Assembly (NCBI GenBank): GCA_964608595.1
Contig: CAZSOU010000005.1
Location: 1 to 64,000, forward strand
Length of the DNA stretch: 64,000 bases
Direction: 5' to 3'
Origin: Oleiagrimonas sp964608595
GTDB taxonomy: Bacteria; Pseudomonadota; Gammaproteobacteria; Xanthomonadales; Rhodanobacteraceae
The notes below the pieces were generated by a model, which was not told where the DNA came from, searched no databases, and worked only from the letters and a program-made list of their open reading frames with translations. This document shows, piece by piece, positions 35,666-45,898 of this stretch. Within the stretch, counting starts at the first letter, position 1, and each line of letters starts with the position of its first letter. A program made the position numbers and the translations under genes.

Positions 35666-36190
35666 TCAAGGCAACCGCTGCTTGATGGCCGTGAGCGTGG
35701 CTTCGACAGTGGTATCGATGTCGTGGTTCGCGTCGATGGTGATCGCCGGCTCACCGTCGGCCGGCGGTTCCAATGTGGCCAACTGGCTGTCCAGCAGGCT
35801 GGGCGGCATGAAGTGTCCGCGACGTTCGCGCATGCGGCGCTCCAGCTCATCGCGCGCAACGTTCAGCCACGCAAAAACCGTGCCGGGGCGACTTTCCCGC
35901 AATTGGTCGCGATAATTCCGCTTCAGGGCGGAACAGGTGATGACCGCCGACTCGTTGTTGCGGCGGCGCGTGTCCATCCACTTGCCGATGGCTTCGAGCC
36001 AGGGGCGACGGTCCGCGTCGTCGAGGGGCTCGCCGTTTTGCATCTTCGTGATGTTGGATGCCGGGTGCAGGCTGTCGCCTTCAAGGAATTTCCAGCCCAG
36101 ACGGGCGGCGACCCGTTTGCCGACGCTGCTTTTGCCGCAACCGGAAACTCCCATGATGATCAGCAGGACGGATTTTTTCGGCACCGGCAT
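35666..36190 (-). CDS. gntK: Gluconokinase
   Basis: Phosphorylates gluconate to 6-phosphogluconate. The 174-aa P-loop protein has MGVSGCGKSSVGKRVA, FLEGDSLHP, MQNGEPLDDADRRPWL and CSALKRNYRDQLR, all characteristic of GntK. The start codon overlaps the stop of the EamA transporter gene upstream, so the two are coupled. Confidence 0.93.
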   Translation of the reverse strand: MPVPKKSVLLIIMGVSGCGKSSVGKRVAARLGWKFLEGDSLHPASNITKMQNGEPLDDADRRPWLEAIGKWMDTRRRNNESAVITCSALKRNYRDQLRESRPGTVFAWLNVARDELERRMRERRGHFMPPSLLDSQLATLEPPADGEPAITIDANHDIDTTVEATLTAIKQRLP

Positions 36191-37164
36191 TACTCCGCAA
36201 TATTGTGAGCTTCGGTCGTGGCCATTACTTCAGGCGCCGGTCGACGCGGCCTGCGGTGGCTGATGAGGGGGTGCAGCAACACCGAGGCGATCACGACCGC
36301 CACACCAACATAGAACAATGGCCCGACTTCGTGTTGTTCGCCCAGCAACGGAATGGCCACGACGATGGCATACACCGGCTCCAGATTGGTGGCGATCTGG
36401 GTGCCGAAGGCGGAGACCTGGCGCAGCGCGCCGAGTATCAACGCGAACGGCAGCAGCGTGCATCCCAGCGACATCACCAACAGCAGCCACGCGTCGCGCC
36501 AGTCCGGCACCGGAATCGCGGCACCGGTGTGCGGGACCAGCGGTGCAAGCAAGGTCAACAGCAGTGTGCCGGCGCCGAGTTCGATGCAGGTGACCGCGAG
36601 CGGTCCGGCATGCTCCACCATGCGCTTGTTGCAGGCGCTGAACGCGGCCACGAATACGGCCGAAAGCAGACCCAGTGCCAACCCCAGGTACATGCCTTCC
36701 GGTATGCCGCCGACAATCAGGGCCACGCCCGGTACCACACCGATACCCAACAGCAGTTCGCGCGGATTGAACGCGCGACCGGCGATGCGTGGCTCGAACA
36801 GCGACAGGAAAACAGGCGCCACGGCAATGCAGATCGCTCCGACGGAGGCATTGGCCAGTTTGATGGCGGCGTAGAACAGCAACCAGTGCAATGCCACCAG
36901 CAGGCCGATGGCGGCATAGGTGCCGATCAGTCGCCAGGACATGGCGCGCAGTTGCCGCCGTACGCGCGGCACCAACAGCAGGGCTCCCGCCACGATCAAC
37001 ATGCGCCACCACACCAGTGCCAGCGCGTCGAGCGTGATCAGTTTGCCGAAAATGGCGGTGAATCCCCACAGGATCACGCAGACATGAACCTGCAGATAGG
37101 CTTTGGTGGTATCGGATAGGGTCACGGGGAAATCGATATGGCAGAAAGGGGTGGGGCGTCCCAT
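36190..37164 (-). CDS. EamA/DMT-family transporter
   Basis: A 324-aa inner-membrane protein with ten hydrophobic segments and two EamA repeats. GFTAIFGKLITLDALALVWWRML is the first-repeat signature and the second repeat ends NLEPVYAIVVAIPLLGE. It exports or exchanges small metabolites; the substrate is unknown. ATG 37164 is the first start, but GTG 37125 (VTLSDTTKAYLQ) fits the family N-terminus better. Confidence 0.85.
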   Translation of the reverse strand: MGRPTPFCHIDFPVTLSDTTKAYLQVHVCVILWGFTAIFGKLITLDALALVWWRMLIVAGALLLVPRVRRQLRAMSWRLIGTYAAIGLLVALHWLLFYAAIKLANASVGAICIAVAPVFLSLFEPRIAGRAFNPRELLLGIGVVPGVALIVGGIPEGMYLGLALGLLSAVFVAAFSACNKRMVEHAGPLAVTCIELGAGTLLLTLLAPLVPHTGAAIPVPDWRDAWLLLVMSLGCTLLPFALILGALRQVSAFGTQIATNLEPVYAIVVAIPLLGEQHEVGPLFYVGVAVVIASVLLHPLISHRRPRRPAPEVMATTEAHNIAE

Positions 37165-37339
37165 TCGCTATGCCGGCCCTTCGAAAAGCGCGGGAAAACC
37201 CGTGCTCCGAACGAGCCGGAACCCACCCCGCTTTCGACACGGAAAGCAGGATGCATTTCGGCTTTGGCCGGGATGATGGGGTCGGGGTTGCCAAAGCGTC
37301 GGGTCGGGCAACACCGCCTATTGTAAGGCCGATGCGCGT

Positions 37340-37367
37340 TTGAATATATGGTTTCCGCGAATAAATA
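37340..37367 (+). promoter_or_regulatory. Putative promoter of the cytochrome c gene
   Basis: TTGAAT (37340-37345) and TAAATA (37362-37367) with a 16-nt spacer lie in a clearly AT-rich patch 80 nt upstream of the gene. A long palindrome follows directly. Confidence 0.55.
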
Positions 37368-37370
37368 CAG

Positions 37371-37390
37371 AGTTTCCGGAACCGGAAACT
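37371..37390. promoter_or_regulatory. 20-bp palindrome at the cytochrome c transcription start
   Basis: AGTTTCCGG-AA-CCGGAAACT has perfect 9-bp arms and lies just after the putative -10 box, where a repressor would block transcription. No known operator of this sequence is recalled. Confidence 0.5.
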
Positions 37391-37447
37391 GGACGTTGCA
37401 CCCTGCGGCGCGCATCATGGGCCGGGAGTTCTCCTCGGAGGGGCGTC

Positions 37448-38212
37448 ATGAGATTTATCAAGGCCTTGATCCTGCTGATCATCCTGGTAATCATCGCCGC
37501 CGGCGTGTGGATCTGGTCGGGGGCCTACAACGTGGCCGCAGACTCGCCGCACTGGGATTTCACGCGTTACCTGATCGGACAAACGCGTGAGCACTCCATC
37601 GCGTCGCGCAGCGCCGACATCAAGGTGCCTGATCTGAATGATCCGGCCATGATCGCCGAAGGCGCCGAACACTATTCGCACATGTGCGTGGGTTGCCATC
37701 TGGCGCCGGGCATGGGTGATACCGAGATGCGCCAGGGGCTGTACCCCAAACCACCCAATCTGACGCATTTTGCGCCGGACCCGGCCGAGGCGTTCTGGAT
37801 CATCAAGCACGGCATCAAGATGACCGCCATGCCGGCGTGGGGCAAAACGCACGATGACCAGAAGATCTGGGCCATGGTGGCGTATTTGCAGAAGCAACCG
37901 CACATGAGCGTGGAACGTTATCGTCAGCTTGCGGGCATGACGCCTCTGGGCGCACCGATGCCGGAGGGCGCGATGCCGTCCGCGCCCGCGCAAAGCAGCA
38001 CCGCGGCGTTGCCCGCATCGCCACGGAGTGCGGTGTCGCCGCCCGCGCCGGCGCAAAGTACCGCCACGGCGCCGATGCGTGATCAGACCGGAACACCGCC
38101 GCCACCGATCCCGGTGCAGGGTGAAGCGCCCGTCAGTACCGCAGCAAGCGCGGCGCTGCCGGCAGCTGCCGGGACCACGTCTGCACCCGCCAGCGGTACT
38201 TCCGGTCCGTAG
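37448..38212 (+). CDS. Membrane-anchored monohaem cytochrome c
   Basis: A 254-aa protein with an N-terminal membrane anchor (ALILLIILVIIAAGVWIW) and a periplasmic class I cytochrome c domain: haem site CVGCH near residue 80, axial Met in MTAMPAWGK, then an Ala-Pro-Ser-Thr-rich tail of about 80 residues. The tail is low complexity and may span the periplasm or cell wall. It would carry electrons in respiration; the partner is unknown. ATG follows GGAGG. It lies just before the MerR-ATPase metal locus. Confidence 0.87.
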   Translation: MRFIKALILLIILVIIAAGVWIWSGAYNVAADSPHWDFTRYLIGQTREHSIASRSADIKVPDLNDPAMIAEGAEHYSHMCVGCHLAPGMGDTEMRQGLYPKPPNLTHFAPDPAEAFWIIKHGIKMTAMPAWGKTHDDQKIWAMVAYLQKQPHMSVERYRQLAGMTPLGAPMPEGAMPSAPAQSSTAALPASPRSAVSPPAPAQSTATAPMRDQTGTPPPPIPVQGEAPVSTAASAALPAAAGTTSAPASGTSGP

Positions 38213-38235
38213 CGACGAAGCAGGGCGGTAAAGAC

Positions 38236-38266
38236 TTGACTCTTGATTCAGGTCAAGGGTTTAACA
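38236..38266 (+). promoter_or_regulatory. MerR-type promoter/operator of the metal resistance operon
   Basis: TTGACT (38236-38241) and TTAACA (38261-38266) are separated by an over-long 19-bp spacer that contains the dyad CTTGAC...GTCAAG. This spacing and a spacer dyad are the hallmark of promoters untwisted by MerR-family activators. Confidence 0.75.
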
Positions 38267-38291
38267 TGTGCGCATGGATATTCTCGAACCC

Positions 38292-38708
38292 ATGCGCATC
38301 GGAACCGTGGCCCGTGAATGCGAGGTCAACGTCGACACCATTCGTTATTACGAACGCGAAGGCCTGCTGCCGCCGCCAAGGCGGCGACCGTCGGGGTATC
38401 GCGAGTACGGGCGCGACGCGGTTCGCCGCCTGCGATTCATCCGCCGTGCCAAGGATCTGGGTTTCAGCCTGGACGACATTCGTGAACTGTTGAATTTGTC
38501 GGTGGATCGCGAGCACGGCGTCAAAGGCGTCAAACAGCGTGCACAGGCGCGTCTGGCGTCGGTGGAGCAACGCCTGGCGCACCTCGAGCGCATGCGCGAC
38601 GGATTGAAAACCCTGATTGCCGATTGCCCCGGGCACGGTCCGCTGGGCGAATGCCCGATTCTGCAGGCGCTCTCCGGTCCCGGGGAAAACGACGAGAAGC
38701 ACGCATGA
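38292..38708 (+). CDS. MerR-family heavy-metal-responsive regulator
   Basis: A 138-aa regulator: winged HTH (RIGTVARECEVNVDTIRYYEREGLLP), dimerisation helix, and a metal-binding loop with two cysteines in DCPGHGPLGECPIL, similar to zinc/lead/copper sensors of the family. ATG 38292 gives the conserved N-terminus; GTG 38268 or ATG 38274 would lie almost on the -10 box. The TGA overlaps the ATPase start, so sensor and pump form one unit. Confidence 0.9.
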   Translation: MRIGTVARECEVNVDTIRYYEREGLLPPPRRRPSGYREYGRDAVRRLRFIRRAKDLGFSLDDIRELLNLSVDREHGVKGVKQRAQARLASVEQRLAHLERMRDGLKTLIADCPGHGPLGECPILQALSGPGENDEKHA

Positions 38709-41203
38709 CTGAAATGACCCACGAGCGTGATACCGCCATCGATCCCAACTGCGGCATGACGGTATCCACTGACACGCATCGCCGCATCGAGCACGACGGC
38801 AAGACGTACTACTTCTGCGGTGACGGGTGCCGGCACAAATTCGAGGCCGACCCGGCGGCCGTGCTGGCCAAAGCGCGGCGCCGCGAAGTGGAGAAAGGCC
38901 GGCGCGATCCGGTGTGCGGCATGCGTACCGATCCCGACAAGCACGACCACGTGACGGAACACGACGGCATCACGTATCACTTCTGCAGCAGCGGCTGCCG
39001 CGACAAGTTCGTGGCCGATCCGTCACGTTACCAGGAAAGACGCGAAACGCCGGCGCCGACGGCCGAAGGCGCGATCCACACCTGTCCCATGCACCCGGAA
39101 ATCCGTCAGGAAGGGCCGGGCGACTGTCCCAAATGTGGCATGGCGCTGGAACCGGAAATGCCGCAGGCCGATGCCGACGATGGCGGTGAAGTGCGGGTCT
39201 TGCGTCGGCGTTTCCGGATACTGGTGGCACTGACGTTGCCCGTGTTCGTGCTGGCCATGGGGCCGCATCTCGGTGGTTGGCACTGGCCCGGAAACTGGGG
39301 AGCCATCGCGGGCTGGATCGAAGCGGTATTGGCAACGATCGTGGTGTTGTGGGGCGGTGCCGGCTTTTTCCGGCGTGGCTGGCAATCCATCAAGGCGCGT
39401 TCGCCCAACATGTACACCTTGATTGCCATTGGCGCGGGCATGGCGTGGCTGTACAGCGCGATCGCCTTCCTGTTGCCCGCGTGGTTTCCGGCCGGTTTTC
39501 GTGATGCGCAAGGCCACGTGGCCGTGTATTTCGAATCGGCGGCGGTCATCGTCACGCTGGTCACGCTGGGCGACATGCTGGAACTGGGGGCGCGCAAGCG
39601 AACCGGCGCGGCGCTCAGGAGCCTGCTCGATCTGGTGCCGGCCGAAGCACGTCGTGTCGATGCCGGCGGCAGGGAAACCGATGTGCCGCTGGATCAGGTG
39701 CGCGTGGACGACATCCTGCGTGTGCGTCCCGGGGAAAAGATTCCGGTCGACGGCGTGGTGCTCGAAGGCCGAAGTCATGTCGACGAGTCCATGTTGACCG
39801 GCGAGCCCCGGGCCGTTGCGCGCGACGTGGATGATGAGGTGACCGGCGGCACGGTCAATCAGGAAGGGGCGCTGTTGATCCGGGCCCGCCGTGTGGGTGA
39901 TGAAACCGTGTTGGCGCAGATCGTCGCCACCGTGGCCAAAGCGCAACGCAGCAAGGCGCCATTGCAACGCATTGCCGACCGTGTGGCCGCGTGGTTCGTC
40001 CCCGGCGTGGTGGGGGCAGCCATTGTCGCCTTCATGGTGTGGGCCCTGTTCGGCCCCGCGCCGCCATTGGCGCATGCGCTGATTGTCGCCGTGTCGGTAC
40101 TGATCATTGCCTGTCCGTGTGCGCTGGGCCTGGCCACGCCGATTTCCGTCATGGTCGCCAGCGGCCGCGGTGCGCATCATGGTGTGTTGTTTCGTGATGC
40201 CAGTGCCATCGAGGCGCTGCGCGACATCGACACGCTGGTGCTGGACAAGACCGGTACCTTGACCGAAGGCAGGCCCGGACTCGAACATCTGCTGCCGCTC
40301 AACAACAAGCTCAAACCGCAGCGCATTCTGGCGTTGGCCGCCGCACTGGAACAGCCCAGCGAACATCCCCTGGCGCGTGCCGTGCTGGAAGCGGCAAAAC
40401 ATTACGAGGTGTCGATTCCGACGGTGGAAAATTTTGCCGCCGCCCCCGGACGCGGTGTCGAAGGTATCGTCGAGGGCCATCGCGTGGCTCTGGGCAACGA
40501 AGCCATGGTCAACGACGTCGGCGCCGGACTGACCGGCCCCGAGCGTGGTCATGCCGCCAAGCTGCAGGACGAGGGTGCGACCGTGGTCTGGCTGGTGGTG
40601 GATGCCGATGTGGTCGGCCTTCTGGGCGTCATCGACCCCGTCAAGAAAGGTGCCGCCGATGCCGTCAAGCGCCTGCGCGACGACGGCTTGCACCTGGTGA
40701 TGTTGACCGGCGACGCGCAAGCCACGGCCAAGGCCGTGGCCGACAAGCTCGGCATCGACAACGTGCGTGCCGGCGTGTCGCCCACGGGCAAGGCCGAAGC
40801 CGTGTTGCGTCTGCGCACCGAAGGGCGACACGTGGCGATGGCCGGTGACGGCATCAACGATGCTCCCGCCCTGGCGACGGCCGCCGTCGGCATTGCCATG
40901 GGCAACGGCACGGATATCGCCATGGAAAGTGCCCAGGTGACACTGGTGAAAGGCGACCTCGACGCCGTGGTTCGCGCCCGTGCGCTGTCGCGTGCGACCG
41001 TGCGCAACATCCATCAGAACCTGTTTTTCGCCTTCATCTACAACGGCATCGGCATTCCGCTGGCGGCGGGTGTCCTGTATCCGTGGTTCGGCATCACCCT
41101 GTCACCGATGATCGCGGCATTGGCGATGAGCCTCAGTTCGGTATCGGTGGTCACCAACGCGCTGCGCTTGCGCAAACAACCCTTGCAGGCGTCGACCAGG
41201 TAA
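38705..41203 (+). CDS. P1B-type heavy-metal-translocating ATPase with two YHS domains
   Basis: An 832-aa ATP-driven metal exporter. The N-terminal metal region is unusual: a YHS/TRASH domain (DPNCGMTVS...YYFCGDGCRHKF), a second one (DPVCGMRTDP...YHFCSSGCRDKF), then a heavy-metal-binding finger (HTCPMHPEIRQEG...CPKCGMALEP). The core has the CPC metal site (IIACPCALGLATP), phosphorylation motif DKTGTLTEG, HP motif SEHPLARAV and GDGINDAPAL. CPC with YN/MSxxS features in the last helices (YNGIGIPLAAG, MSLSSVSVVTNA) points to Cu+/Ag+ export. Coupled to the merR gene. Confidence 0.92.
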   Translation: MTEMTHERDTAIDPNCGMTVSTDTHRRIEHDGKTYYFCGDGCRHKFEADPAAVLAKARRREVEKGRRDPVCGMRTDPDKHDHVTEHDGITYHFCSSGCRDKFVADPSRYQERRETPAPTAEGAIHTCPMHPEIRQEGPGDCPKCGMALEPEMPQADADDGGEVRVLRRRFRILVALTLPVFVLAMGPHLGGWHWPGNWGAIAGWIEAVLATIVVLWGGAGFFRRGWQSIKARSPNMYTLIAIGAGMAWLYSAIAFLLPAWFPAGFRDAQGHVAVYFESAAVIVTLVTLGDMLELGARKRTGAALRSLLDLVPAEARRVDAGGRETDVPLDQVRVDDILRVRPGEKIPVDGVVLEGRSHVDESMLTGEPRAVARDVDDEVTGGTVNQEGALLIRARRVGDETVLAQIVATVAKAQRSKAPLQRIADRVAAWFVPGVVGAAIVAFMVWALFGPAPPLAHALIVAVSVLIIACPCALGLATPISVMVASGRGAHHGVLFRDASAIEALRDIDTLVLDKTGTLTEGRPGLEHLLPLNNKLKPQRILALAAALEQPSEHPLARAVLEAAKHYEVSIPTVENFAAAPGRGVEGIVEGHRVALGNEAMVNDVGAGLTGPERGHAAKLQDEGATVVWLVVDADVVGLLGVIDPVKKGAADAVKRLRDDGLHLVMLTGDAQATAKAVADKLGIDNVRAGVSPTGKAEAVLRLRTEGRHVAMAGDGINDAPALATAAVGIAMGNGTDIAMESAQVTLVKGDLDAVVRARALSRATVRNIHQNLFFAFIYNGIGIPLAAGVLYPWFGITLSPMIAALAMSLSSVSVVTNALRLRKQPLQASTR

Positions 41204-41350
41204 ACCCCGTGGCGTGGCTGAACCATGCTGCGCGGGGACCCTTCGAGAAGGCCGGGCGATCCCCGCATCGCACCCGGTTTGCGGTTCCGCATATTGCCAA
41301 TCGCCGCCGTCGCGTCACACTATGCGCCCACCCGTCACGGACATTCCCGC

Positions 41351-42613
41351 ATGCCCCGCACCCTCGCCGATTGGCTCGAGTACCAGCAACATACACACAA
41401 GAAAGACATCGAACTGGGTCTGGGTCGGGTGCGTTCGGTGTGGCAACGCATGGGCGCACCGCAGGCACCGTTGACGTTCACTGTCGGCGGGACCAACGGC
41501 AAAGGATCGACGGTGGCTTTTCTGACCGCGATGCTGCGCTCCATGGGTCTCGGCACGGGCAGCTACGTTTCACCGCATGTCAGCGTGTACAACGAGCGCA
41601 TCTGTGTGGACGGAGGGCAGGCGAACGACGCCAGCCTGTGCGCGGCCTTCGAACGGATCGAAACGGCGCGGGACGACATCCCGCTGACCTATTTCGAATT
41701 CGCGACACTCGCGGCACTGGACATTTTTGCGCGCGCCGGCGTGGATGCCATGGTGCTGGAGGTGGGGTTGGGCGGGAGACTCGACGCCACCAACATCATC
41801 GACGCGGATGTTGCCGTCATCACCACGATCGACCTTGATCACATGCAGTGGCTGGGCCCGGATCGTGACAGTATCGGGCGCGAAAAGGCGGGTATCGCGC
41901 GGGCGGGGCGTGCGGCCATCGTCGGCGAGGCTGATCCGCCCGAAGGTCTGTTGACGGCACTGCAAGCGGCGGATGCGCGTATCGAACGTGCCGGAACGGA
42001 TTTCGGCATGGATCGTCACGGTGATCGGACTGTTTGGTGGCATCGCGACGGCAGCCGGATCAACGTCCCCGTGTTGCCGCTGGATGCACCGTGTCAGCAG
42101 GCCAATGCCGCCGCCGCGTTGGCCGCATTGCATGCCGTGCGCGAACGCCTGCCGTGGATGGCGCAGGCCTTGAGTGACGGATTGCGGCAAGCACATTTGC
42201 GCGGTCGCATGCAAAACCTGGGGCATGCACCGGAGCGGGTGGTGGACGTGGCCCACAACCCGCAAGCCGCACGCGTGCTGGCCGCGTGGCTGGACGCGCA
42301 TCCCGTGGCAGGAACGGTGCATGCCGTTTACGGCGCGCTGGACGACAAGGATGTCGCCGGTGTGCTGGCCGCACTGGGCTCGCGCGTCGATCACTGGCAC
42401 CTCGGCGGGCTGGAAGCGACGACACCGCGTGGATTGCCCGTCACCGAACTGGCGGAGCAGTTCAAACAGGCATTGCCGCAGGCGAATTTCGACTCGCATC
42501 GCGATGTGGCCACGGCCTGGCGAACGGCCAGCGCGCAAGCGGGCGAACAGGATCTGATTGTCGCGTTCGGCTCCTTTTTCGTCGTATCCGAAGTGCTGAA
42601 CATGCAAATATAG
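41351..42613 (+). CDS. folC: Bifunctional folylpolyglutamate / dihydrofolate synthase
   Basis: Adds glutamate to folates. The 420-aa Mur-ligase-type protein has the P-loop FTVGGTNGKGST, SPHVSVYNERI, DAMVLEVGLGGRLDATNI, TIDLDHMQWLG and DVAHNPQAARVL. ATG 41351 matches the family start. Heads the folC-dedD-cvpA-purF run known from E. coli and pseudomonads. Confidence 0.95.
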   Translation: MPRTLADWLEYQQHTHKKDIELGLGRVRSVWQRMGAPQAPLTFTVGGTNGKGSTVAFLTAMLRSMGLGTGSYVSPHVSVYNERICVDGGQANDASLCAAFERIETARDDIPLTYFEFATLAALDIFARAGVDAMVLEVGLGGRLDATNIIDADVAVITTIDLDHMQWLGPDRDSIGREKAGIARAGRAAIVGEADPPEGLLTALQAADARIERAGTDFGMDRHGDRTVWWHRDGSRINVPVLPLDAPCQQANAAAALAALHAVRERLPWMAQALSDGLRQAHLRGRMQNLGHAPERVVDVAHNPQAARVLAAWLDAHPVAGTVHAVYGALDDKDVAGVLAALGSRVDHWHLGGLEATTPRGLPVTELAEQFKQALPQANFDSHRDVATAWRTASAQAGEQDLIVAFGSFFVVSEVLNMQI

Positions 42614-42615
42614 AA

Positions 42616-42680
42616 GCGCATCTCGTGCACGGCGGCGCCATGTACAACGTCACCCTGCCATCTTCGTGCATGAGATGCGT
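42616..42680. repeat. Palindromic repeat, family B, copy 2
   Basis: GCGCATCTCGTGCAC (42616-42630) pairs with GTGCATGAGATGCGT (42666-42680), 13 of 15 matching. It lies in the folC-dedD gap and shares its core with copies at 14120 and 48781. Confidence 0.6.
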
Positions 42681-42736
42681 TCGCACGGGTATTTTGGATA
42701 TGATGCTCGACAAGCAATCTTTCGTGCACAGGTGCC

Positions 42737-43726
42737 ATGCAACCAGCTCTCAAAACCCGTCTGCTCGGCGCGGCCGTCCTGATCGCGTTGCTCGTGATCA
42801 TCGTGCCGCTGTTTTTTTCCGGCAAGCCGGGCGGCAGTGGCAGTCAGAGCATCAGTCTGGACATACCGCAAACGCCGGATCAGGCACTTGAAACGCGCAC
42901 CATGAGCGTCGGCCCGACGTCTGAAGCGTCGACGGCGAATTCGGCACAGGTGACCACGACGCCGGGCAACGGCAATCAGCTGGCGACCGTCGACATCGCT
43001 TCGCGCGTGTCGCACGATGCGGGCCCGGGCGACGCGGCTCCGCAGGATGCGAGCGACGCGTCACCGGCGCCGGACGCCGCCGGTGAACCGGATTCGGACC
43101 GCGATGCCGGGACGCCGCAGCGTCAGGCGTCGGAAACAGCATCCGGAAGCGATGCCGATACCGCGGCCTCCCGGCCCGGCAAGGCCGCCGTCGACGCCTA
43201 CCGCATCAACCTGGGCGCGTATGGCGACAAACGCAATGCCGAACGGCTGGTGGCGAAAGTGCAGAAGATGGGCTACACGGTGCATTTGAGCCGTGCCGAC
43301 ATTGCCGGAAAGCCTGCCGCGCGCGTGGACGTGGGTCCGTTCGACAGCCGCGCGGCAGCCGAAAGCGCGCGCTTGAAACTGCATGCCGCGTTGCCGCAGG
43401 CGCCGGCCAAGCTGGTGTCCGACCCGGGCGATCAGCCGCACAATGCCCCCGCGCCCGCACCCGAAAAAGCCGCCAAGGCGACGCGTGCCGGCGGTTGGGC
43501 CGTGCAATTGGTGGCATACAGCAAGCAGTCCGATGCCAACCGGTTGCGTGACAAACTTCGCGCCGCCGGTTTCGACAGTTACGTGGACGACGTCCAGTCC
43601 GGTGGCAAAACCTTGTGGCGCGTGCGCGTGGGGCCGCAAACCCGGCGCACGGACGCACTGGCGGCGCAAAAACGCCTCAAATCCGAATTTCCGCGGTTGA
43701 ACGGCGTGGTCGTCGACGTGCCATGA
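42737..43726 (+). CDS. dedD: SPOR-domain membrane protein, DedD-like
   Basis: A 329-aa division-associated protein. One N-terminal membrane helix (LLGAAVLIALLVIIVPLFF) is followed by a charged low-complexity periplasmic linker and two SPOR repeats: residues ~153-232 (YRINLGAYGDKRNAERLVAKV) and ~252-329 (WAVQLVAYSKQSDANRLRDKL). SPOR domains bind denuded glycan at the septum. Two SPOR repeats rather than one is a difference from E. coli DedD. Coupled to cvpA (ATGA). Confidence 0.9.
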   Translation: MQPALKTRLLGAAVLIALLVIIVPLFFSGKPGGSGSQSISLDIPQTPDQALETRTMSVGPTSEASTANSAQVTTTPGNGNQLATVDIASRVSHDAGPGDAAPQDASDASPAPDAAGEPDSDRDAGTPQRQASETASGSDADTAASRPGKAAVDAYRINLGAYGDKRNAERLVAKVQKMGYTVHLSRADIAGKPAARVDVGPFDSRAAAESARLKLHAALPQAPAKLVSDPGDQPHNAPAPAPEKAAKATRAGGWAVQLVAYSKQSDANRLRDKLRAAGFDSYVDDVQSGGKTLWRVRVGPQTRRTDALAAQKRLKSEFPRLNGVVVDVP

Positions 43727-44394
43727 ATTGGGCCGACTACGCCATCCTGGCCGTGCTGGCGCTGTCGGTGCTTGTCGGCCTGTGGCGCGGCCTGGTTGCC
43801 GAAGTGCTGGCATTGCTGATCTGGGTGGCGGCGATCTGGGTGGCATGGACGTACGGGCCGCAGGTGGCAACCGGATTTCGCCACAGCATCGGCGAGCCGT
43901 CGATCCGCATCATCCTGGGTTATGTGCTGTGTTTCGTGGCGGTGTTGATACTCGGCGCGCTGATCAAGTTCGTGATGTCCAGGCTGGTCAAGGGCACGGG
44001 ACTTTCCGGCAGCGATCGCATGCTGGGCATGGTGTTCGGTCTGGTTCGCGGCGTGGTGCTGATCGCCTTGCTGGTGTTCCTGCTCGGTTTCACTCCGTTC
44101 ACGCGGGACTCGTGGTGGCACCAGTCGCGTCTGCTGCCCACCTTCATCAGTACCGCGGACTGGCTGGGCGAGCATGTTCCCGACAACGTGAAACGTTATG
44201 TGCACATGCAGGGTGCCGCGCCGTCGCCGGACCGCGGCGGAAACCGGGCATTGCCGGACATGGCGCATGCATTGTCGGCCATGTCGCCCGGGACACAGGG
44301 CGTCGAGGACGCCGGCACGACCGAGGCGAGCGTCGCCACGCCTGCCTCGGTACCCTCCGGGGTCGCCCCGCAAGCTCATTCGCGCGATAATTGA
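43723..44394 (+). CDS. cvpA: CvpA-family membrane protein
   Basis: A 223-aa protein with four hydrophobic segments: WADYAILAVLALSVLVGLWRG, VLALLIWVAAIWVAW, IRIILGYVLCFVAVLILGALI and MVFGLVRGVVLIALLVFLLGF. It is followed by a hydrophilic C-terminal tail of about 60 residues. Family members support biofilm or envelope stability and colicin V production; the exact function is unknown. It precedes purF as in E. coli. Confidence 0.93.
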   Translation: MNWADYAILAVLALSVLVGLWRGLVAEVLALLIWVAAIWVAWTYGPQVATGFRHSIGEPSIRIILGYVLCFVAVLILGALIKFVMSRLVKGTGLSGSDRMLGMVFGLVRGVVLIALLVFLLGFTPFTRDSWWHQSRLLPTFISTADWLGEHVPDNVKRYVHMQGAAPSPDRGGNRALPDMAHALSAMSPGTQGVEDAGTTEASVATPASVPSGVAPQAHSRDN

Positions 44395-44419
44395 GGGGCT
44401 TTCCCCAGCGGATTCATTC

Positions 44420-45897
<1,478 letters not shown>

Positions 45898-45898
<1 letters not shown>

